Assembly (NCBI GenBank): GCA_946699065.1
Contig: CAMPDV010000102.1
Span: 62,001-126,000, forward strand
Reading direction: 5' to 3'
Length of the DNA stretch: 64,000 nucleotides
Source: Loxodes magnus
Taxonomy: Eukaryota; Ciliophora; Karyorelictea; Loxodida; Loxodidae
Part shown: in pieces, positions 51,401 through 64,000 of the stretch
Layout: every line of letters starts with the position of its first letter
Position numbering within the stretch: the first letter of the stretch is position 1
Notes under the pieces: generated by a model
Seen by the model: the letters and a program-made list of their open reading frames with translations, nothing else
Told to the model about the DNA's origin: nothing
Databases searched by the model: none
Translations under genes and position numbers: made by a program

Positions 51401-54400
51401 CATAAGATATTTTAGTTTCTTACTCTAAATAATTACTAATATAAAAAATACTTTATCCTCCATTCTACCTTTTCTTACAAATGTTGTTCCACAATAGTTT
51501 TACTAAATTTAAATTTTTCTAATTAAGCATAGAAGAAAAGCTGCAGCCATTTTATCATAAGTATGAAATGTATGTCTATTAATTTAGCACAACAGGTCTC
51601 ACCATTTGCAAAACTATCTATTCATTAATTTTTTCATTTATACCTTATAATTCTATATTTATACTTTATAATAAATACTTTATATTTAAGACTACTTTTA
51701 TATAATTAAATTAGAAGGTTATTAATGATAATTGTATAATATAATTTTGATTCATATTCTTAAGAGGAAGTCTAGAATGCAGATAATTAGCTATTTCAAT
51801 TTTATTAAGATGAATACACTAATTCTCCATTCACTCTCTTAGGCTTTGGCTAAGTCTTTTTATTTTTTTAGTAGATAAATTGAATTATTCTATCTTTAAC
51901 TATCTTCAAATTTCTAGCTTTTCACTTTAAATTTGAAAGGGAAACCATACTCTCATACATATCAAATCTTTATATGCTACCCTTAGCAGTTTTCTTTTGA
52001 TTTAGTCCGCTTGAAGTAGAACTGTATGTTTCTATTTTAGTTGGCTTAATTACTTTACCATTATCAAATTACTTCTTTTCACTCTTAAAATCTCTCAAAG
52101 TACAAAATAGGAAAAAATTAGAGAATCTAAGGCAAAGAGAATTCAAATATCTGATCTGGATCTTTAGTATTATTAGCTGACTAGAATCTTTTACATCCAT
52201 TATTTAAAAATTCACTCTTCTTTTATCTAAAGTCAAGCTTCTTATATGAAAGATTAGCTTAAAACATAAGGTAATAAATATCTAAATAGTAATCATTCGC
52301 AAACTTAAGGACTAAACAGAAAAATAGTATCTGATTATAGGTTTTCATAGAGATGCTATTAGCGTATTGAACTAATAAGAAAATGATGATTAAGGATTAA
52401 TAAATAGAGAGATAACTTAGATATATCTTTATCTTATTTTCCTTATTAAAATATAAATTATTAGTTTTGCTTTTAACTTAAGCTTTTTGCCTTATTTATA
52501 ATGACGCTATTTTTAGCTGTAATCTATCAATATTACATGTATGCTTATAATTTGTTGGTATAAGTATTTTAGATTTAGATTTTAAATAAAATAAAGCTTA
52601 TTTTAGTTGTAAAACATAGAAGTATCAATAGGAAAGAATTTTTTGTATAATCTAAATGAAAATTAGGATCTATTGAATGTAATTAAAGCTTCTTATCTGG
52701 TTTCAGCTGATTAGGCTTTTTATATATTACTTTAGGATTATAACTCTAATCTCTATTTATAGCCATTATCAGCTATATTATATAAGTTAATTAGGAGAAA
52801 AGCTATAAGATTACTGTTCAATTATCTAATTTATTTGCTCTTTAATCTGCTTTAGTTAAATAATTCTTAATCTTAGCATTATTAGAAATATTCACGACCA
52901 TAACTATATCACTTACTCCCTTATATAAGCTATTATAACCAATGCAGTTTAGTAAGGTTAAGCAAAGAATAAATTAAGGCTGTTAAAATACTAAAGCAGG
53001 TATAATATTTACAATACTCTTACAAAAAGACATGAGATAAGGTAATATCTAAGCAGTAATAGCTAGAAATGCTATATACTAAGTCAATAATTAGAATAAG
53101 ATAGTTTATATGAAAGCATACCCTTCAATAGTTTATAGTAAAGTGCTTTAGAATTTATAAACCTATATACCAAATTTTCTAGTTCGCTTATGCAAAATCT
53201 AAGTGAGTTTAGTTTATTTTCCATTTGCTATAAAATAAAAGGCTAAAAGAAACACATATAGTGTAGTAAAGCTTATAATCTATTTGTGTGCTTCTAATGA
53301 GAATATTCTAATGTTTTTCATAGAAAGTGCTTAAGTTCTACAAACTAATACTGTTTAAAGCTATTTATCGACTTCCTTCTCTTTCAATTTAATAATAGTA
53401 AAGTTAAATAGTTAAAAAGGAAGTGAAGCTAAATAGAGTATTGAAATGATTACTATTTATAAATAATAATGGGAATTCTTAAAATCTACACTTATCTACT
53501 GCTATAAGTTACTAGCATTTAACTAATCTACTTTACTCAAAAGCAGCCAAATATCCTAAGGATATTGCTTTCATACAAGCAATAAAAGCTCTTATCAACA
53601 AACACTGCTAATTAAGCAAATAATAATACTTCATTTAGAAATAAAAGCAAAGCTTTAAGTTACATAAGCATCATTTAGGTAATTACCAATCAGATTATGT
53701 TAGAAAGCGAAAAGTTCACTATTCACATTTTGTTTCTTCAACTTTAAATTACTTTTTAGATATAAACAAATCTTTCTTTCGTAATCAAGAAAAAAGGATA
53801 TTTCATACATCTTTTTTTAAGTCATAATTTCCTTCAAAAAGTGATAGATAAATAATAATAATAATTTAAAAAATAAAAAATTACTAGAACAGTGCTTTCT
53901 TAATTTGTATAGTAAGAATAAGGAACTAGAGGATTAGTTCTATTAGATAAGTAAATTAAATTCCTATCTCAGCAGCAATAAATATATCATAATTATAATG
54001 CTTTGTTTATATTAAGTCTATAAGTAATGAGATTTATTAAAAAAGCTTATTAGATGCTTAATAACTTTTAGGAAATTATCTCTTTAGAAAGAGATAAAAA
54101 AGGAAATATATTGCAAAGGTTTTCTCTACTTTATTCTCGTCCTATCTCATTGAATATGATTAATTAAAATTGCTTAGAAGTTCGTTAGGATAAGGGTTAA
54201 AAGCTGAATTAAGATAATTGAATTGCAAATGTCTAATATGATTCCTATTAATCCTGAAATAAGCTTAACTTACTTTTGAAGTCTTAATTTAAATTAGGTA
54301 AAGTATATTGATATCTAAATAGATAAAATTAAGTCATATCAGCATACATAACTATAATATGTCTTAATTATATATTTTAAATCAAGAATTAACTACTTTA

Positions 54401-56193
54401 AGTTCAAATTTATTTCTCAATCAAATTATTTCCTATATAATTCAAAGCTCCAAATTTCTTTAGCAATATAGAGGTTATAAATTTATCTGGCTAAGTACTT
54501 TATTTGGAAAGTATAGATAGATTAAGGCTAACTTAATCAGATGATCTTGCTTATGATATTCTAAGGATTTCCTATTTTAGTCTCTTTATTTTCTCTTAAC
54601 TTTTGATTTCTGAAATAAACTTAATTAGACTAATATTTTGCATTATTTAAGCTTTCTAAGCAATATAATTTAACTTTAGGATATAAAAGTTAATTAGGAT
54701 ATAATGAAAATGACTAGGAGGTAAGAAGTTTAAGTTAAAGTCATAAACAAGAAATTATGGCCTAAATATAAACCAAAGTGCTTGTGACTGATCAGACTAA
54801 TCTTTCATAGGCTTCTTCTTAGAAATTAAGTTTCATTAGAATGGAAATAAAACTTTAAGTCTATAAGTGTAAGTAGAAAACATTAAGTACAATTATATTT
54901 TAATATTGACATAACTATAATCAACTCTATTTAGAAACTTTATCATTATCCTATTTAATTTTATTGAATAGTATGTCTCATTAACTACTCATTATATCTA
55001 AAGAATCTTTTTAAGTAATTTAACATAAGGAAGGTGAGCTTAGAGCTGCTTAAATTCTAGAATTACTTCATATTCCTTACTATCTTTAGTTTATTAGCAA
55101 TAGCTATGTTTATTACTTATCTAATCTAACCTTTAAAATTAATCCGTTTTATCTAGAAGTTCACACTTAAAATTTAAAGCCTAAGATATTTGCTTAAAGG
55201 ATCTAAATGGTTAGAATTATAATACTGAAGATATATTTGGATATAGTAACTTTAATAACCATCTGTAACTACAACTAATAAGCTACTACTCATAGATCAA
55301 ACTTTCCTAGGATTATATGAACATAAAGTTAGCAGTAAGAAAGTTTATTATAAGCAAAATCAACCAAACAAATGATTTCTTAACTATAAAATAATTATAT
55401 AAGATCATCACTATAATTAAAATAAAAAGCCTCATTTTGCAATAGCTAGTTATAATATCAAAGATAGTAGCAGAAACATATATAAACAATTATAAAAATA
55501 GTTAAATTAATAATTGACAGGCAATTCTATATCATCCAACTAATATTAACTAGCAAAAAATAGAAGCTAGCATTAATATAAAATATTGATTAGCACTGAT
55601 AGATTATTAATTGCTAAATTAACTTCTAGCTTAAAAAGCAGATTTAGTAAGTTTTAATTACACAAAGTTATTATATAAGTAACTAAGCTTATAGTCACAA
55701 TAGCTTAATCAAGGGATAAATAAGCTTTATTGAATTAATTTAGATAGGTTAAGATTAATTTACTAATTAAAGTACTAGTTTCTTTATAATCTTATTATAT
55801 TTTTATGTCAATTAAGAAGGAACGGAAACTATAAGGAAGATTGTTTAAAGATAATAGTATAAGTAAATATCTATATAGTAGAGCTAGATTAAAAGTAAAT
55901 AGTATAGTGTCTAGTAAGGTATAAGTAAACTAATTGAACTTATAATATCATTTAATAGTTTAGATCTTTGCTTTGTTAATAACTGCAGTTATAAGAAATA
56001 AAGTCTATGGCTTATTGCATAGTGAAATAGTAAAAGTTTAGTAATTGTAATAGATTAGAGCACTTAATAAGTCTTAATAAAGTTTTCATACCTTCTAAGC
56101 TAGATTTCTAATATTAATTTCTAAGTAATTTGCTAGCCTTCTCAGTTTAGATAGACTTAGTAATTTACAGAATATTAGCCAAATGAATATAAA
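51401..56193. other. Gap without recognisable genes
   Basis: Nearly 4.8 kb of A/T-rich sequence, same word bias as the other long gaps. No protein-like reading found on either strand. Confidence 0.45.
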
Positions 56194-58158
56194 ATGGGAT
56201 GTAAATGTTTAAGAGGTCTATTCAAGTAAATTAATAAACAAGACAAGCAAATTTATAATTTAGAGACTGAAATAATCCCAACACAAGAAGGTGAAGCAGC
56301 TTAGCAGGAAATTATAGAAGCTTTAAAAAATTGATAGACATAAACAGTAAATGAAGATTAGGACTCTGAATCAGATTTTGCATTTTCATAGATCTCAAAC
56401 GAATCTCAGAAAAGAATTGATTTATTATAAAAGGAGCTATATAAGAAGCTAACTAAAAAGCGATCTTCAGATAAATAAATTTATAACTTGAACTTCCTAA
56501 ATTACCAGCAAGATATAAATTAATACTACCAATTTTAGCAGAAAATGTTCTTAGGAAGCAGATCATAGATATCTATTTATCTACATAGGATATCAAACGA
56601 ATAAAGAGCAGTTAAGATCATCAGAAAATAAAAAATAACCTCATTCCCTGATTTTATCAGAGAAATGAATGCTTTGATAAATTTATCTCACCCAAACATA
56701 CTACATTTTCATGAATTTTTCTAAGACTAGAAGAAATATTACTTAGTATTCGAATATTGTAAAGGAGGAGATCTTTTGGAGAGAATAGTTAGAAACGAGT
56801 ATTTAAATGAAAAGTAGGCTTGTGAGATACTGGAGTAGATTGTATCAGTGATAAATTACCTTCACAGTAAAGGACTTACTCATAGAAGCTTAAGAGCTGA
56901 AAGTATTTTATTTGTTAATACTTAAACTAATCTAATCAAAATTACTGATATCAATAATGCATTTAAGTCTCATTATTATAAAGACTTCCTTCAAAGTCCA
57001 GAATATGCTTCTCCTGAAATGATAAGATATAAAGTTTTCGAACCTAAAGGAGATATTTGAGCCTGTGGAATAATTCTTTATGCTATGTTGTCTGGATATT
57101 TACCCTTTAGTGGCACTTCATAAGAAATTGTTCAAAAGATAATAATGGGGAAGATAAATTTCCCAAAGAATGATTGAAGCCAAGTATCAGAAGATGCTAA
57201 GCAGTTAATTCAAAATATGTTAAAGGCTAATTAAAAAATTAGATTTTCTGTTTCATAAATTTTGGAATCAAAGTGGATGGCAATTCAAAAGAAAACTGCA
57301 GCTTAGAACTTATAAAGCTAAACTAGTGAATCCTCTTTCAAAGTTAATTTATAAAACATGAAAGGATTTTTAAAAAAGAAAAGCTTTGAAAAAGGAGCTC
57401 TTTCTTTTATATCAGGCATATTTTCCACTTCTAAGTAAAGATAAGAACTAGAAAATCTGTTCAACTAAATAGATGTCAATAAAGATGGAATGCTAAGCTT
57501 AGACGAATTCACTTTGGCATTTGACCAATACTTTGGAGATAATTTTAGTAAAGTTCAAATAAAAGAAATCTTTTAGTCTATTGATACTGATCATTCATAG
57601 TATATAGGGTTTTAGGAATTTATCACTTCTGCCTTAGATGCTTAATAGTTAATGACTATTGAGAATCTATAGCAGGTTTTTAAGCTAATCGATAAGGATA
57701 ATTCAGGGACTATAACTATAAATGAGTTAAGAGACGCTTCTGCCTTTTTGAAAAAAGGAAGCGAAGATTTTATAAACTTACTAATTCAAAGTTTGCAGCT
57801 TAATTAGGATGAGCAAATTCAATATGAAGACTTTATTAATCTCCTGAATTAATCAATTCTAAAGGATAAAAAGATTAGTTCTAAATCTTTAACTACTCCT
57901 AATAACGACAAAGAAGTGGTTTCGCCTTATATTCAGAGTGTTTAAATTTAAAATCAAAAGAATAAATACTAAATAATTGAGCCTAATTCAGTCGAAGATT
58001 TAAGTCCAAGTAGAATTAAATTTAAAAACAAAGACAATCCTCCTCAATTAATTATTTCCAAAAGCAAAAAGCAATCAATTACTAAAATTGAAGATAATTC
58101 TATTTTTTCAACTTAGTTAGGAAGCTAGCAGAATACAGAAAGAAACAATATAGAATGA
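56194..58158 (+). CDS. CDPK-like protein with EF-hands, predicted pseudokinase
   Basis: ATG 56194 to TGA 56156+2002 (58156-58158): 654 residues, no intron. It starts MGCKCLRG, an acylation signal common in CDPKs. Kinase domain at about 115-375: the ATP lysine is present (RRAVKIIRK, about K141). The Gly loop is broken (FLGSRSQISIYL), HRDLKPEN reads HRSLRAES at about 230-237 (catalytic Asp and Mg-binding Asn lost), and DFG reads DIN at about 252-254. APE-like SPEYASPEM and the GDIWACGIILYAML helix are intact, so the fold should be kept. Four C-terminal EF-hands: DVNKDGMLSLDEF and DKDNSGTITINEL look functional, the second is weaker and the fourth degenerate. Likely a calcium-responsive scaffold or allosteric partner rather than a kinase. 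Best full-length match in layout is plant/protist CDPK. Confidence 0.88.
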
Positions 58159-60134
58159 CTTGTATAATTCTATGTTTTATAATAAATATTCCTATTTCAA
58201 TGCTAAGTCTCTTATCCTATCTATTAATTTCTTATTTACAACTTTAACCTAAAATTGATAATTTCTATTCATCCTGATGCAAAGTTTTTAAATCTAACTA
58301 GAACCCTTTAAGTATTCTTATCTGCTAAATATATTAATCCCTTATCTAGTATCACTTATGATCCTTTAGTTTTGCATGATAAAATAGGTTTGTCATGCTA
58401 TAAGCAGATTTGTAAATCCATTCAACAAGAAACTTTATTGAGCAAAGCCTATTAAAATGGCTATTCATTAGTCTTAAATTTAAGCCTTATTGCAAGACTT
58501 ATTTAGTAGGTCCTGATTATGCTAAAAAGCTACATTTGATATATAATTTAAATTAAGTCTTCTAAGATATCTTTAGAATTAGTGCTAAGTCTATTTATAA
58601 AAGCTAATTGATAAGTAAAATATTGAGTATCTATAAAATGAAAGTCAGTTATTTCTACTCTTAATAACCTTTTTAAACACACCTTAGGATATTTTGGAAA
58701 GGATTAAGGCAATATTTTGATATATATATTAATATAAATAGAAAGGTATTAATGCAACTAGTTAAAAGCTTTGAAGCTTTTTTATTTGCTAAATGAAGTT
58801 AATAATTATTTATTCTATAAGCTTAAAATTTGAAAAATAAGTTTAAAAGATCATTATTTAAGTAAATCTAAAGCATAAGTATCTCTAAGCTTTATAAGCA
58901 GCATAAAACAAAAATAAGTCAAGCTTACTATTTAATTATTTTGATTACTTAGCTTCTCAAAACCATTTTCAATCCTTTGTTGTCTTTATTCTATCTCGAT
59001 GCCCCAACAGAAAATAATTTATGAAACTTGATGGAAACTGAAAAAGTAAAAATACAAAAGTTAGCTTTCATGATAGAAAAAGTTTAAACTTATCAATGAA
59101 AAATTTATATCCGAAGCTTAAAAATTTGTTATGCTTGTAAATCTTAAGTAACCTATCAAATATAAAGATACTTTTAATAGATATGAGTATTAGTGAAAGA
59201 TATTACATACAAAAGGATTCAAAGTTGGTTATTAAATAAATAAAAATAAAGAGATTTGAATAAAAATAAAATTAAGCTTTAGATACATTTAAGTATTCTT
59301 ACAAGTTATAATACTTTTGTATACTTTTAATAATCAAAGTAGTAATTAAAAGATATAAAAAAAGCATAATTAAGATATAAAACTAATATAACAAAAAGAA
59401 AGCAGGAAGCTACTAAAAAATGTAAAAGAATGAAATAAATGAATAAGAAATTTGCTTTTATGTCTTATGATTAAGCAAAAAAGAGATTTGCTAGCTAGCA
59501 GTTTTTATTTGAATTAGATAAGGAGAAATAGGTTAAGTTTTAATTAAGTAAGAGACTTTATTTATAAATTATTAATTCATATAGTCGATATTTAATAGTG
59601 GTAGAAGTGTTTTAAACGAAGAAGTAGTATAGTTTTTATTGAAAATTAATAAGTGAAATTTCAATTTAAAAAATAGATAAAGCTTAATTTGACTTAAATA
59701 AAATATATAAATCAATACTCTTAATATTAATAAAAGCAAAGTCTCATGCTTTATACCATAAAGATATAAGAGAAGATATTCAAAGAGCAACTTAGTTATT
59801 TTAGTTAGATACTAATTTATATCACATTTCCAAAGAGCTAAAGAACAGAAATAATCAAAATAGATTTTATCTTTCTAATTCTTTGACTCAGATAAAATCA
59901 GAAAAATTATAAATATAAAAATTAGGCTTTAAATATTTACCTTCATTTTATTTTAGAGATAAGAAGTTCGCTCAACACACATTAGATTGTTCTGAATCTT
60001 TGAAAAGAAGATTCCTAAATAAAAGTAAATGAGTATGTAGGCTTATAATAAAAATTATAAACTTGAAGGAGAGAAATGAATATAAAAATATTATTAATTA
60101 AACTTATTCAATTCTCATAACTTATTTAATAATT
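58159..60134. other. Gap before the LNR gene
   Basis: A/T-rich, no recognised gene. The 3' end of the CDPK-like transcript and the promoter of the LNR gene should lie here. Confidence 0.45.
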
Positions 60135-63100
60135 ATGAAGCAAACATAGATGCTTAACTATTCACTTCTCTTAGTATTTTTATTTTATTCTTTTTCTCAA
60201 GTTTCATCCATAAACTGCCCTTCAAATAAACAAAAAAACAGTGTTATGGAAGGATTCATATTCTCAAGTACTGTGCAAGTTTCATAAATGGACATTAATT
60301 ACAGTAGTTTGCCTTATGGAATTACATGTTTGTTTGCATCTGGAGGGAAATGCTTTTCTTGAATGATAGGAAATTTTTTATGCGATAGTGAGTGTTAAAT
60401 AGAAGAATGTGGATATGACTGAGATGATTGCTAAAACGAGTGCTCATAAAATGGATGCAATATAAATAATTTCCATATGCAGTCATTTGATGAATGTGAA
60501 TACGAAAGCTGCTTACACCCATGTAATCTCGCTTTAAATTCTCCATGTCCTGATTCAAAAATTGGAGATGGTGAATGCTAATGACCTTGCTTTGAAAGCA
60601 AATATTAATGAGATAAAGGAGATTGCTGTGGAGTTTATGATAGATGCAATAGAACAAACCTTGGAAATGGTGTATGTAACTTGGAGTGCAATACTGCAAT
60701 CTGCTATTTATGGGAAAAAGCCTAAAGTCCTAAACGAACAACATTAGAAATTGATGATTGCAATTGCTACGCTAAGAGTGGCTAATGGGATGGAGATTCT
60801 TCTTGATAAACCTGTGGAACAGATTAAACTAATGCAAAATAAAAAATTGGAGATGGGGTTTGTGACTCTTATTCTTCACTAACATATGGCCAATGCTGGC
60901 ATGAATATTGTGCTTATGATGGAATGGATTGTACATCAACCCAATAAGAATAATTTTCTGAAGATTTATAGCTATGTTCTCCAGCCTGCTTAGCATCGAT
61001 GATAAAGGATTGAAGTTGTGATATAGCATGCATGTCAGAGTAATGCTAATGAGATGGTGGAGATTGTTGCTTACAAACTTTCGAAATTGATATTTATGGA
61101 GAAATCTACAGTGTTCCAGTTACTACTTGCAATGTTTGAGTAAATTTTAATGGAATGTTTGATCCAATGTGCAGTATTCCTTAATGCTTAGATTGAGATG
61201 ATGTTGAATGAGAAACTGAAGAGAAAGTATAGTGTGAAAGTAAAGGTTGCAAACTTAAGGATATTGGTGATGGAAATTGCTAAGACAATTGTAACATTTA
61301 GGAATGTTCTTATGATTGGGGAGATTGCTCATTTTTCTGCAATGAATAATAGTCAAGTGATTCTTAATGCTCATGGTGATAATTAGGAAACTTCGTTTGT
61401 GAAAAAGAATGTTTTAACAATGAATGCAAATATGATTTAGGAGATTGTAATTAATGTAGCTGGTATGAATATGAAAATAGATGATTCTTCTGTGATATTT
61501 ACAGTCTTGGGGATGGTAATTGCAATCCAGCCTGCGCATTTAATTTTTTTTGTGGATATGATTATGGAGACTGTTAAATCTGTGAAAGTCATGGTTGCTA
61601 ACCTGAAAAAATTGGAGATGGTATTTTTTAAAAAGAATGCTATAATCAAGATTGCTATTTTGATAAAGATACTGTCGGATGAGTTGACGACTATTAAAGC
61701 TGCATTTCTACAAACTGTTCTTTAGAGTTACTTGAAAAATCAGGATGTGGTTAAGCCTGTAATTCTAAAGAATGCGGTTATGACTGAGGAGAATGTGTTT
61801 GCTATAATAAACTTGCTGAATAAGGAAAATTAGACCTTTGCACAGAAGCAAACTTAGGAGATGGAAAATGTAATCCAGAATGTAATTGAAAAGAATGCGA
61901 TAATGATAAGGGAGATTGCTTATGCTTAAACTCGGGATGTACTTAAGATTAATTAGATAACAACTAATGCGATTGGAATTGCTATTCATAAGAATGTAAC
62001 TGGGATAATTATATGTGTTATTGCTGGCTGGCTGGTTGTGAATTAGTTAACTTAAATAATGGTATTTGCGATAAAACTTGTAACATTAAACTATGCTAAT
62101 TTGATAAAGGTGACTGTGCTTGTGAAAATTTGGGATGCGAGAAGAAATTATCTGATTCTGTTTGCGATTAATCTTGTAATTTTTTCCAATGCTCCTACGA
62201 TTTTGGAGACTGCTAATGCTTAGCTGGATGTACTAAATCATTAATTACTAACTAAATTTGTGACACTGAATGCAACTACTAATAATGCAACTTTGATAAC
62301 GCACACAATAATAATTATGCATGCTGTTCCAGTAATTCTAATTAAGCTTGCGATTCTACTTTAATTGGCAATGGAGTATGTGATGAAGCTTGCTAAATCG
62401 AAAGTTGCTTTAATGATAATTTAGATTGTTGCGATTGAAGTTTATGCGGATTTAACTGAATTGGAAATGGAATATGTGATGAGTCTTGTTATAATAAGAA
62501 CTGTAATTTCGATGGAGGAGATTGTATCTGTAAAAATAATTATCCTGGATGTTATTAAAACGGATTGCCAGGAGATGGAAAGTGTCAAACTTAATGCTAT
62601 AACGAAGATTGTGAATGAGACAAAGGAGATTGTTGCTTTTAATATCATCCTGAATGTAATTAACAACTTTTAGGCAATAATTTATGCGATAATTAGTGTA
62701 ACTTTCCAGAGTGTAATTTCGATAATTCAAATTGTAAATGTAGTTCTGGGGAATGTATAAAGTCCATGCTAGGTGATTAAGTATGCAATGAAGAATGCAA
62801 TTCTAATGATTGCAATTGGGATGACGAAGATTGCATTTGTAATAGAATTGGTGATTAAAAATGCTATCCCTTCATGATAAATAATGGAATATGTGAAAAT
62901 GAATGCAACCATCCTAACTGTAATCATGATGGAGGTAAAGATTGTTGTAGTTAGAAATGTCTGGATGGCTTAGGAAATGGTATTTGTGATAACCAATGCA
63001 TATAATAAGGATGCCTATGGGAACATTATGATTGCAAATGTACTTAGAACCCTTTAGACAATTATCAAATAAAATGTGATTTTGATGCACCCAGAGATAA

Positions 63101-64000
63101 ATGCTTATTTGATTGCTCATCATCAGATTGTGACAATTTTTTTGAAGATGATATGTGCATAGATTATTTTTGTGACTAAGAGAAATTCTGTCCATATAGT
63201 TACATCAATAATAACATATGTGACGAGAAATGCTTAAATCCAGAATGTGAATATGATTAATACGATTGCTGTACTTCATTCTCAAAATGTAATTCAAAAG
63301 CCTCAGCTAAAGACCCTGTTTGTTCTTAAGACTGCAATGTGGTTGAATGTTAGTATGATAGTGGTAAATGTTGTAATTTCATGACAGATCTTTCTTCCAA
63401 TTTCAATAGTACTTAATGCATTTGAAATAAATATTTTTATGAAACTTCTTTTTGCCGTCCTCAATGCGTGACATAATCTTGTGGTATGAATAATGGAAAT
63501 TGCTAGAAGTGCATTGACAAAGGTTGCAATATTTTGAATATAGGAAATGGAATCCCCAATTTAGAGTGCTATAATGAAGAATGCAATTGAGATACTCATC
63601 CCAAATATGTAGCTGAAAAAAATTATGATCAGGTAAAATTTAAATTTTACTCTGATTTTTGCTTAAATGCTTGTCCAGTTGATTATTTAAAAAATAACAA
63701 AGGCTACTGCTATAATGGAACTGTTACAGATTGAAACTAAAATGGTTATAATTGTAAAAAAGAAGAATGTGGATGATAATTGGGATTTTGCAAATGCGGT
63801 CGATTTGATGCTCCTTGTAAGGACTTTTAACTAGGAGATGGGATTTGCTAACCATAATGTGAATCATCTGATTGCGATTGAGATAATGGAGATTGTACTT
63901 GTGATAAATTTAATAAATGTCCAAAATCTTGGACAAATGATCCTATTTGTGACAAAGATTGCCTAACAGAAGAATGCGGTTATGATGGATACTCTTGCTG
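60135..64000 (+). CDS. Giant secreted protein of tandem LNR (Lin-12/Notch repeat) modules, 3' end outside the window
   Basis: ATG 60135 opens MKQTQMLNYSLLLVFLFYSF, a signal peptide with cleavage likely after FSQVSS. The frame stays open for at least 1288 codons to the window edge, with no intron needed. It is built of more than 20 modules of about 35-45 residues following the LNR pattern, such as GDGKCNPECNWKECDNDKGDC: six cysteines with a conserved Asp/Asn cluster that binds calcium in Notch. Trp at the aromatic site of CGYDWDDC is coded by TGA in many modules, strong evidence for TGA=Trp. Expected to be extracellular or lumenal, disulfide-rich and calcium-binding; whether it ends in a membrane anchor cannot be seen. 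A decayed inverted copy of its start lies at 41050-42010. Confidence 0.87.

Noticed and set aside
60322..63195. Minus-strand His/Tyr-rich ORFs and plus-strand Met/Val/Ile-rich ORFs
   Set aside because: They overlap the long LNR frame in other phases and have no cysteine pattern of their own.

Overview
The window is nuclear DNA from a ciliate that uses a reassigned genetic code. In every recognisable gene TAA and TAG fall at glutamine positions. TGA falls at tryptophan positions inside genes, yet also ends them. This fits the karyorelictid code (Loxodes/Parduczia-like). A Condylostoma-type code is the alternative, but every terminator I could place is TGA. Introns are tiny (19-22 nt, GT...TAG) and A+T is very high. 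ORFs called with the standard code are almost all fragments or shadows, so I re-read the genes with TAA/TAG=Gln and TGA=Trp/stop. I cannot name the species, nor say whether this is macro- or micronuclear DNA.

Region 1-16.2 kb is a crowded cluster of one undescribed gene family on both strands: coiled-coil proteins with a retroviral-type CCHC zinc knuckle or its decayed remains. Copies lie at 90-965(-), 4582-5636(+), 5633-6289(+), 9357-10397(-), 10653-11784(-), 11928-12801(-) and 15279-16059(-). A related-looking long coiled-coil gene lies at 2546-4237(+). A 418-bp inverted repeat (1419-1836 / 6329-6747) encloses part of the cluster, and each arm carries the same intact 88-codon ORF. Each arm also holds a 38-nt stem-loop that recurs at 14677-14714. 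A separate coiled-coil gene with one 20-nt intron lies at 7608-9124. No reverse transcriptase, integrase or transposase is visible.

Region 17.2-32.2 kb holds two paralogs on the minus strand (17704-20869 and 28822-32158) within a segmental duplication. They encode proteins of about 1050-1100 residues with an acylation-type MGC N-terminus, a helical region, two copies of an unrecognised alpha/beta domain and a Met/Gly/Asn-rich tail. About 7 kb without recognisable genes separates them.

Region 34.7-38.5 kb is a complete class I-like PI3-kinase (+). At 39.5-42.0 kb (-) lies a wreck: a truncated cysteine-rich membrane protein fused to a decayed inverted copy of the start of the LNR gene found at 60 kb. 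From 48.0 to 51.4 kb (+) is a long CD36/LIMP-2-like receptor. From 56.2 to 58.2 kb (+) is a CDPK-like protein whose catalytic motifs are destroyed, so it is probably a pseudokinase. From 60.1 kb to the window end (+) is the start of a giant secreted protein of tandem LNR (Lin-12/Notch repeat) modules, cut by the window edge.

Together the recognisable genes suggest membrane and lipid signalling: PI3K, a calcium-binding pseudokinase, acylated MGC proteins, a scavenger-type receptor and an LNR surface protein. They are spread out, each with its own promoter region, and there is no operon structure. The long gaps (20.9-28.0, 32.2-34.6, 42.0-48.0, 51.4-56.2, 58.2-60.1 kb) show no coding signal I trust.
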